Source: an uncultured SAR116 cluster alpha proteobacterium
GTDB lineage: Bacteria; Pseudomonadota; Alphaproteobacteria; Puniceispirillales; Marisalimonadaceae
Reading direction: 5' to 3'
Assembly: GCA_902542765.1 (NCBI GenBank)
Contig: CACBVW010000010.1
Coordinates: 1 to 42,561, forward strand
DNA length: 42,561 bases
Under the pieces are notes generated by a model. That model was not told the DNA's origin. It did not search any database and saw only the letters and a program-made list of their open reading frames with translations. Within the stretch, counting starts at the first letter, position 1. Each line of letters opens with the position of its first letter. Below, in pieces: positions 37,140 through 42,561 of this stretch. The position numbers and the translations under genes are program-made.

Positions 37140-37349
37140 AAAAGCTAATTAATTTGGAGCAATTTTCTGAATAAAATTACTTTTGATATTAAATTTACTT
37201 TTTTATTCTATTTTAAGTAATTAATTAAGTATTTATATAAGATTTGTTACTAAGAAAGATTAGTTAAGTAAAAAAAAATTTTAATAATAGAAAAAAATTT
37301 AAAAATCCTTAGGCTTATAAATAACACTAAAAATAAGGGAGAATTAAAT

Positions 37350-38498
37350 ATGAAAAACATATTTTCAAAATTGTTTTCAATTTCTGTAGTTTCTCTGTTC
37401 AGCATATCCAATGGTATTGCCGGAGATCTTCCAAAAAATATTGCTTGGACTGCATATGGAACTACTTCATCAGGTTATGCTCAATCTGTAGGAATTGGGC
37501 AAATGCTTAAAAAAAATTATGGTACTGACCTAAGGATCATACCTGGTAAAAATGACGTTTCTAGAATGGTTCCTTTGAAAGCTGGGCAAGCTGAAATCTG
37601 CGCATGTGGAATTGCAAGTTTATTTGCTCAAGAGGGCGTGTTTATGTTCGCAGACAAAAAATGGGGACCAATGAAAGTTTACAATATGTTCAATAATATT
37701 GGAAGAAATGGCCAAACAGTTGCTACAGCCAAGGATGCAAACATTAAAACAATGGCTGATCTGAAAGGAAAAAGAGTTACTTGGGTAAAAGGATCTCCAG
37801 CTCTTAATGGAAACATGGCAGGTTTTTTAGCGTTTGGTGGTTTAACATGGGATGACGTTATTAAAGTAGAGGTTTCTGGTTATGGAGCATCGGCTAATGC
37901 GGTTATAAATGGTCAAGCAGATGCAAGTATGGGTTCTTCTGTAAGTAGTATTTTTAATAAAACAAATGCTTCACCTAGAGGTCTTTTCTTCCCACCAATG
38001 CCACATAACGATGAAGCAGGTTGGAAAAGAGCAATAGCTGTAGCCCCTCATTTTGCTAAAGCTGTTGTAACAAACTTTGTAGGATCTTCCGATAGTAACA
38101 AATCTTTTGAAGGCATGAATTATCCTTATCCAATTTTTGTTACAATGGAAAAAACATCTGAAGATTTATCATATCATCTGACTGAAGCTGTTATGGAAAA
38201 TTATGATCAATTTAAAGATTCTGGACCAGGAATGGACGGATATCAATTGTCAAATCAAAATTTTAGTTGGATTTTTCCATATCATCCTGGAGCAGTTAAG
38301 TATTACAAGAAGAAAGGTGTTTGGACATCAAAGCATGACAAACATAACGCAAACTTAATAAAAAGACAGGATGTCCTAGCTAAAGCTTGGCAGAAAACTC
38401 TAAAGGTTAATTTATCCGGTGACGCTTTTAAGAAAAAATGGCTTGAAAATAGAGCATCTGCTTTAAAAGCTGCAGGAATGCCAAATGCATATAATTAA
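37350..38498 (+). CDS. TAXI-family TRAP transporter substrate-binding protein
   Basis: A periplasmic binding protein that captures a substrate for the following permease. The 382 residues have a signal peptide (about 1-24, ending NGIAG) and then IAWTAYGTTSSGYAQSVGIG, typical of TAXI proteins. IIPGKNDVSRMVPLKAGQAE, MADLKGKRVTWVKGSPA and VINGQADASMGSSVSS support the call. TAXI transporters take up organic anions such as glutamate or related acids, but the ligand cannot be predicted here. A strong AAGGGAG ribosome-binding site and a long AT-rich leader suggest high expression. A 14-bp hairpin separates it from the permease. Confidence 0.93.
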   Translation: MKNIFSKLFSISVVSLFSISNGIAGDLPKNIAWTAYGTTSSGYAQSVGIGQMLKKNYGTDLRIIPGKNDVSRMVPLKAGQAEICACGIASLFAQEGVFMFADKKWGPMKVYNMFNNIGRNGQTVATAKDANIKTMADLKGKRVTWVKGSPALNGNMAGFLAFGGLTWDDVIKVEVSGYGASANAVINGQADASMGSSVSSIFNKTNASPRGLFFPPMPHNDEAGWKRAIAVAPHFAKAVVTNFVGSSDSNKSFEGMNYPYPIFVTMEKTSEDLSYHLTEAVMENYDQFKDSGPGMDGYQLSNQNFSWIFPYHPGAVKYYKKKGVWTSKHDKHNANLIKRQDVLAKAWQKTLKVNLSGDAFKKKWLENRASALKAAGMPNAYN

Positions 38499-38508
38499 AG
38501 AATAAATC

Positions 38509-38539
38509 TGATAAGGTAAAACTAAGTTTTACCTTATCA
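38509..38539 (+). promoter_or_regulatory. Perfect 14-bp intercistronic hairpin in the TRAP operon
   Basis: The left arm TGATAAGGTAAAAC (38509-38522) and right arm GTTTTACCTTATCA (38526-38539) pair completely around a TAA loop. It lies between the binding-protein stop and the permease ribosome-binding site (GGA at 38546-38548). It is followed by A-rich rather than T-rich sequence, so it is not a standard intrinsic terminator. Hairpins at this place commonly protect the 3' end of binding-protein mRNA and lower the permease output. Confidence 0.85.
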
Positions 38540-38555
38540 AAAATTGGAATTTATT

Positions 38556-40526
38556 ATGTCCAAAAATCAAGTAGAAGCTTCCATAATTAGAAACAGGGCT
38601 CCTAATGTAGTCTCTATTTATATTTTAAGGTTTGCTTCCATTTTATCCACTATGATTTCAATTTACATGTTGTTCGGCGTTGGAAATTTTTTAGGAACAT
38701 ATGTGTTACTAGATACTGAGTATCTTTATGCTATGATTGCTTTATTACTACCTTTACCTTTTATAATATATCATCCAACTCCTAGAAAAGGTAACAAAAT
38801 ACCCTGGTATGACATAATTTTTGCTGTCTCAACTTTTATAATTGCAAGCTACTTTTGTTTTAGTGGATCATTAATTTTAGAAGAGGGTTGGGAATATCTT
38901 GCACCAACTCATGCAAAAGTAATGGCATTTATTTTGTGGGGCTTGGTTTTGGAAGCTAGCAGAAGAGCTGGTGGAAATGCTATTTTTATAATTTGTCTAA
39001 TTATTTCTATTTATCCAGCAATTTCAACTTTTTTACCTGGATTTTTAAACGCACCAGCTCAACCATGGGATACTACTGCCACATTTCATATTTTTGGTAC
39101 AGAAAGCATTATGGGTATACCAATGACTGCCTTTGCAACCCTGGTTGTTGGTTTTTTAATTTTTGGAGTTGCTCTTCAACATACTGGAGGAGGGGCATTT
39201 TTTTTAAACTTAGCATTTGCTCTACTAGGTACTAGAAGAGGTGGTCCTGCAAAAGTGTCAATTTTTTCTTCTGGTCTGATGGGTTCAATGAGTGGGAGTG
39301 TAATTACAAATGTTTTGACTACTGGTGTTCTCTCAATTCCTGCAATGAAGAAAACTGGGTTCAAATCATCTTATGCTGCAGGTGTAGAAGCATGTGCATC
39401 AACAGGCGGAGTACTAATGCCACCTGTTATGGGAGCAACTGCTTTTGTGATGGCAACCTTTTTAGAGGTTCCATACTCTGAGATTATTATTGCAGCCGCT
39501 TTCCCGTCTATTTTGTATTATTTTGGTCTTTTTATGCAAATAGATGCCTATGCAGCAAGAAATCACCTTAAAGGTCTACCTGCAAAAGAACTTCCATCTA
39601 TAAAAAAGGTTTTAAAAGAAGGTTGGTATTTTATATTTGTGTTTGTAATGTTAATCTTAATGTTACTTTACATGCAAAGAGAAGCACAAGCTCCTTACTA
39701 TGCCACCGCCACTTTATTAATAATTAATCAAATCGTAAAGATACATAGATGGAATTACGAAAAGTTACTTCATTTTATAGAAAGCGTAGGCAGATTGTTT
39801 GCGGAACTTGCTGGAATTTTAGTGGCAATTGGTCTAATAATTGGTTCACTAACTTTTACTGGTAAAATTGGTACTATAACTTATGCGCTGGTAAATTTTG
39901 CGGGTGATTCCATATTCATTCTTCTTATTATGGGAGCACTTACTAGTTTTATACTGGGTATTGGGATGACAGTAACAGCTGCTTATCTTTTTCTTGCAGT
40001 AACTCTTGCTCCAGCATTAACAGGTAGTGGCTTAGATAAAGTAGCTGTTCATTTGTTTATGTTATATTGGGGTATGATATCTTTTATAACTCCACCTGTT
40101 GCTATTGGCGCGTTTGCTGCTGCATCAGTTGCTGGTGCAAATGGAATTAGAACTGGTGTAGAAGCTATGAAATTAGGAAGTGTTATTTACTTTATCCCCT
40201 TCTTTTTTGTTCTTAATCCAGCATTAATTGGAAGAGGTTCAATATACGATATTTTGATTGTATTCTTTTCTGCAGTTATTGGAATTATTCTTATTTCAAG
40301 TTCACTACAGGGATATCTAATTGGAATAGGCGATCTAAAAAACTCAAAATACTTGGAATGGCCAATAAGGATCATGCTTGGACTTTCAGGTATTTTAATG
40401 GCTCTTCCTGGTGGAAACGTTACTGGGTATTCAAACTACGAAATTAACATTTTTGCGACTGCACTATTTATCTTGCCAATTTTATACTTATTAATTTTGA
40501 GGTTAAAAAAAAACAAACAAAATTAG
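38556..40526 (+). CDS. TRAP transporter permease, fused 4TM/12TM (TAXI type)
   Basis: The membrane part of the secondary transporter. The 656 residues include the small and large TRAP subunits in one chain, which is the rule for TAXI systems. Conserved stretches are FLIFGVALQHTGGGAFFLNLAFALLG (as FGVALQHTGGG), RRGGPAKVSIFSSGLMGSMSGS, EACASTGGVLMPPVMGATAFVMA and LYWGMISFITPPVAIGAFAAAS. Hydrophobic segments fill most of the length. I prefer ATG 38556, with GGA seven bases before it; a TTG at 38544 would add four residues. Uptake would be driven by an ion gradient, probably sodium. No other gene follows in the operon. Confidence 0.94.
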   Translation: MSKNQVEASIIRNRAPNVVSIYILRFASILSTMISIYMLFGVGNFLGTYVLLDTEYLYAMIALLLPLPFIIYHPTPRKGNKIPWYDIIFAVSTFIIASYFCFSGSLILEEGWEYLAPTHAKVMAFILWGLVLEASRRAGGNAIFIICLIISIYPAISTFLPGFLNAPAQPWDTTATFHIFGTESIMGIPMTAFATLVVGFLIFGVALQHTGGGAFFLNLAFALLGTRRGGPAKVSIFSSGLMGSMSGSVITNVLTTGVLSIPAMKKTGFKSSYAAGVEACASTGGVLMPPVMGATAFVMATFLEVPYSEIIIAAAFPSILYYFGLFMQIDAYAARNHLKGLPAKELPSIKKVLKEGWYFIFVFVMLILMLLYMQREAQAPYYATATLLIINQIVKIHRWNYEKLLHFIESVGRLFAELAGILVAIGLIIGSLTFTGKIGTITYALVNFAGDSIFILLIMGALTSFILGIGMTVTAAYLFLAVTLAPALTGSGLDKVAVHLFMLYWGMISFITPPVAIGAFAAASVAGANGIRTGVEAMKLGSVIYFIPFFFVLNPALIGRGSIYDILIVFFSAVIGIILISSSLQGYLIGIGDLKNSKYLEWPIRIMLGLSGILMALPGGNVTGYSNYEINIFATALFILPILYLLILRLKKNKQN

Positions 40527-40599
40527 TCATGAGTAAACGATTTTAAATTAATTAAAATTAGTATCTTGTTGATAAGGTCTGTTTTGATCAGAAAATTTG

Positions 40600-40619
40600 T
40601 GGTGGGTAGAATGGTGGGT
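40600..40619. repeat. Paired 8-bp repeat TGGTGGGT, 12-bp period, near the tRNA-Ser 3' end
   Basis: TGGTGGGT at 40600-40607 and 40612-40619, spaced by AGAA, about 55 bp from the CCA end of tRNA-Ser. It has the same geometry as the pair at 36358-36377 and shares six of eight bases (TnGTGGGn). The 148-bp gap between the permease and the tRNA holds nothing else I can name. Confidence 0.6.
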
Positions 40620-40674
40620 GAATGTATTTAACGATTAATAATATCAATTAAATCAATTACTTATGAATATATAA

Positions 40675-40764
40675 TGGCGGATGGGGTGGGATTCGAACCC
40701 ACGGAAGGCTTTCACCTTCGCCGGTTTTCAAGACCGGTACTTTCAACCGCTCAGTCACCCATCC
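40675..40764 (-). tRNA. tRNA-Ser (anticodon UGA)
   Basis: A 90-nt class II tRNA on the minus strand. The acceptor 5' strand GGATGGG (40764-40758) pairs with CCCATCC (40685-40679), followed by discriminator G and encoded CCA (40677-40675). The anticodon stem CCGGT/ACCGG encloses the loop CTTGAAA with anticodon TGA (40730-40728). A long variable arm (CGAAGGTGAAAGCCTTC region) and the T loop GGGTTCGAATCCC are present. It reads UCN serine codons, mainly UCA, which is common in this AT-rich genome. A possible promoter lies just upstream: TTGCCT at 40803-40798 and TAAAAA at 40780-40775, 17 bases apart. Confidence 0.96.
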
Positions 40765-40918
40765 ACAAAATCGTTTTTTAAACTAGGTTATTAATGAAGG
40801 CAAGTTATTATTTTCTTAAAATAGCTATTTTGATTAGTATTAAGTTTTTCAATTATTAGTTTTTAACTTTTTAAAATATGAGTTATTAATTAAAATGTTT
40901 TTGTTGAAGGATATAATT

Positions 40919-41893
40919 ATGAATTTTTCAAAACTCTTTAAATTTTTACTATTCATAATTATCATTTTCTTATTTCCTATTTCAAGTTTTGCAAAGGCTA
41001 ATTTTAATGAAATTGTTCAACAAGTATCAAAAGAGGCGAAACAAAAAGGAATTTCTAGTAAAGTAATTAAAGAATTTAAAAATAAGACTAAATTTATCAA
41101 AAGAGTTATTGAGCTTGATAAATCACAACCAGAATTTAAATTAACTCTCGATCAATATCTTAAGAGAGTTGTAACACCTACTAGAATAAAAAAAGCAAAT
41201 CAAAAGTTTAATGAGAATAAAAAATTACTTACTCAAATATCAAAATATTATGGTGTTCAGCCCCGGTTTATATTAGCTTTGTGGGGTATCGAAACTGATT
41301 TTGGAAGGTTAACTGGAGGTTTTTCTGTTATTTCTGCTTTAACTACTTTAGTTTATGATGGCAGAAGATATCATTACTTCAAAAAAGAATTAATAAATGC
41401 ATTGAAAATTGTAAATGGGGGTCATATTACTATTAATAAAATGACAGGTTCCTGGGCTGGAGCTATGGGCCAGTGTCAATTTATGCCATCTAGCTTTATC
41501 AATTATGCTACCGATTGGGATAAAGATGGATCTAAAAACATATGGACATCTAAACCAGATGTTTTTGCGTCAGCAGCAAATTATTTAAAAAGAGTAGGGT
41601 GGTCTAATCAAATAACATGGGGTAGAAAAGTTTTCATTGGAAATTATAATGGCAAAACAGATAAAAAAAAATATAATTTGTTAAGTTATTGGTCGTCAAA
41701 GGGTATATTAAAAGCAAATAAAGGTAAATTACCTAATGTTAAAGTGAAAGCTAGGCTTATTATACCTGATGGATATAAAAATTATGGTTATCTGGCTTAT
41801 AAAAATTTTGATTCCCTTTTAAATTGGAACCGATCTAATTATTTTGCTATAGCTGTTGGAACTTTAGCGGATTCTATAAATGAAAATAATTAA
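40919..41893 (+). CDS. Lytic murein transglycosylase, MltB type
   Basis: Cleaves peptidoglycan glycan strands in the periplasm. From ATG 40919 it has 324 residues. A signal peptide (about 1-25, ending SSFA before KANF) is followed by the SLT_2/MltB domain, with FIKRVIELDKSQPEF, ILALWGIETDFGRLTGGFSV containing catalytic Glu125, AGAMGQCQFMPSSFINYATDWD and SAANYLKRVGW. There is no lipobox, so it is a soluble (membrane-free) form. AAGGA seven bases before 40919 supports this start over an in-frame ATG at 40895. The next gene, rlpA, starts on the base after its stop. Confidence 0.93.
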   Translation: MNFSKLFKFLLFIIIIFLFPISSFAKANFNEIVQQVSKEAKQKGISSKVIKEFKNKTKFIKRVIELDKSQPEFKLTLDQYLKRVVTPTRIKKANQKFNENKKLLTQISKYYGVQPRFILALWGIETDFGRLTGGFSVISALTTLVYDGRRYHYFKKELINALKIVNGGHITINKMTGSWAGAMGQCQFMPSSFINYATDWDKDGSKNIWTSKPDVFASAANYLKRVGWSNQITWGRKVFIGNYNGKTDKKKYNLLSYWSSKGILKANKGKLPNVKVKARLIIPDGYKNYGYLAYKNFDSLLNWNRSNYFAIAVGTLADSINENN

Positions 41894-42561
41894 ATGTATT
41901 CAATAACAAATAAATTATTCTATTTTTGTAAAATTTCTAGAAATTTATTTTTTATTACTTTTCTAATTTTAATTCAAGGTTGCACCTCAAGTATAGAAGT
42001 TGCTGCTAATTTAGGAAAAAAATATTTAATTCCAAAAGAAGAAAAAAAAAGAATACAAAAACCAATTTATAAAATTGGTAAAAAATATAATGTAGGTGGC
42101 AAATATTATTACCCCAAAAAAGATCTCTATTACAATAAAACAGGCATAGCATCATGGTATGGACCGAAGTTTCACGGTAAATTAACTGCTAATGGTGAAA
42201 TATATAATCAATATGCCCTTACAGCCGCTCATAAAACATTACCTCTTCCTAGCGCAGTAAAAGTAACGAATTTGAAAAATAATAAATCAATAGTGCTAAG
42301 AATTAATGACCGAGGTCCTTTTGTTAATGATAGAATTATAGACTTATCATCAAAAGCAGCTGATATATTAGATTTAAAAAGAGAAGGTACAGGTCTTGTA
42401 AGGGTACAAATTTTAAAGGAGAAGAGCCTATATTTAGAAAAACTTGCTAAACAAGGATCTTTTCCTGAAATAAATGATTTAAAAGAAACAGAATTACCTA
42501 ATGTTACAATCCCTAATAAAGTAGCAGTAAAAATTAAGGATACTAAAAATAAAAAAATTAT
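41894..42561 (+). CDS. rlpA: RlpA-type septal ring lytic transglycosylase lipoprotein (cut by window edge)
   Basis: The 222 visible codons start at ATG 41894 and run off the right edge. The signal peptide ends in a lipobox IQGC (Cys30), so the protein is probably lipid-anchored. The double-psi beta-barrel domain (about 83-175) shows [19 protein letters not shown], His113 in ALTAAHKT and Asp139 in RINDRGPF, the catalytic pair of Rlp[13 protein letters not shown] follows. RlpA cleaves naked glycan strands at the septum. A C-terminal SPOR domain is common but would lie beyond the window. It abuts the MltB-type gene, forming a two-gene wall-remodelling unit. Confidence 0.93.
   Translation, partial: MYSITNKLFYFCKISRNLFFITFLILIQGCTSSIEVAANLGKKYLIPKEEKKRIQKPIYKIGKKYNVGGKYYYPKKDLYYNKTGIASWYGPKFHGKLTANGEIYNQYALTAAHKTLPLPSAVKVTNLKNNKSIVLRINDRGPFVNDRIIDLSSKAADILDLKREGTGLVRVQILKEKSLYLEKLAKQGSFPEINDLKETELPNVTIPNKVAVKIKDTKNKKI

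Noticed and set aside
37140-37349. Riboswitch or promoter in the leader of the TAXI binding protein
   Set aside because: The 210-bp stretch is AT-rich with candidate TTGATA and TATAAA-like hexamers at poor spacing, and no recognisable riboswitch core or strong stem.
33727-40526. Complete beta-hydroxyaspartate cycle
   Set aside because: Only a BhcC-like aldolase is present; the other cycle enzymes (BhcA, BhcB and BhcD types) are not encoded here.
40540-40558. AT-only inverted repeat (ATTTTAA-ATTAA-TTAAAAT) after the TRAP permease as terminator
   Set aside because: A seven-pair stem made only of A and T, with no T run after it, is too weak to call in this AT-rich sequence.
1-42561. CRISPR arrays, transposases, prophage genes, rRNA operons, toxin-antitoxin pairs
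   Set aside because: No regularly spaced repeats, no transposase, integrase or phage structural genes and no rRNA sequence were seen on either strand. MazG here is the house-cleaning pyrophosphohydrolase and has no mazEF partner.

Overview
The window is a gene-dense, strongly A+T-rich piece of a bacterial chromosome. The gene order (ppiD, tpiA, secG, pyrG, kdsA, eno, ftsB, pdhABC-lpd, lipA, a coq10/ratA-like gene, cinA, pgpA, ispDF, ntrBC, ntrYX, trkA, hflX, then recG, sdhE and mfd) is the classic alphaproteobacterial arrangement. So are the fused IspDF and the pyruvate dehydrogenase E1 beta subunit with its own lipoyl domain. Short gaps, overlapping genes, many TTG starts and a TAXI-type TRAP transporter suggest a streamlined marine lineage, for example a Pelagibacterales, HIMB59/AEGEAN-169 or SAR116-like relative. 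The exact clade is inference.

Layout. 1-5.6 kb: N-terminus of a PpiD-like foldase (minus), then a plus-strand run for glycolysis (tpiA, eno), secretion (secG), CTP synthesis (pyrG), KDO synthesis (kdsA) and division (ftsB). 5.7-12.2 kb: the complete pyruvate dehydrogenase complex with lipoyl synthase and a Coq10/RatA-like protein. 12.2-14.4 kb, minus: cinA-type amidohydrolase, pgpA and ispDF, tightly overlapped. 14.5-20.7 kb: two paired two-component systems, NtrBC and NtrYX. 20.7-25.1 kb: trkA, a D-amino-acid-type aminotransferase, hflX and an inositol-monophosphatase-family phosphatase. 25.1-26.7 kb, minus: an SDR oxidoreductase and mazG. 26.8-33.7 kb: a DUF502 membrane protein, recG (minus), sdhE-mfd, and a small lipoprotein (minus).

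From 33.7 kb the content becomes accessory: glyoxalase I (minus), a D-threonine/3-hydroxyaspartate aldolase-family PLP enzyme, an HSL-type alpha/beta hydrolase, a flavin reductase-like protein and a two-gene TAXI-TRAP transporter with a strong hairpin between its genes. A minus-strand tRNA-Ser(UGA) closes this block. An MltB-type lytic transglycosylase follows, then an RlpA-type lipoprotein cut by the window edge.

Most of the window is ordinary core genome. The points most worth a second look are: (1) an NtrC whose AAA+ domain keeps Walker A but has lost the GAFTGA loop and the Walker B acidic pair, beside an NtrX that also lacks GAFTGA; (2) two look-alike paired 8-bp G-rich repeats, each with 12-bp period and a 4-bp spacer, bracketing the flavin reductase/TRAP segment next to tRNA-Ser, which look like remnants of an integrase-driven insertion; (3) the 14-bp perfect hairpin inside the TRAP operon; (4) the absence of hfq and dusB from their usual slots. 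I did not find a convincing new defence, mobile or biosynthetic system.
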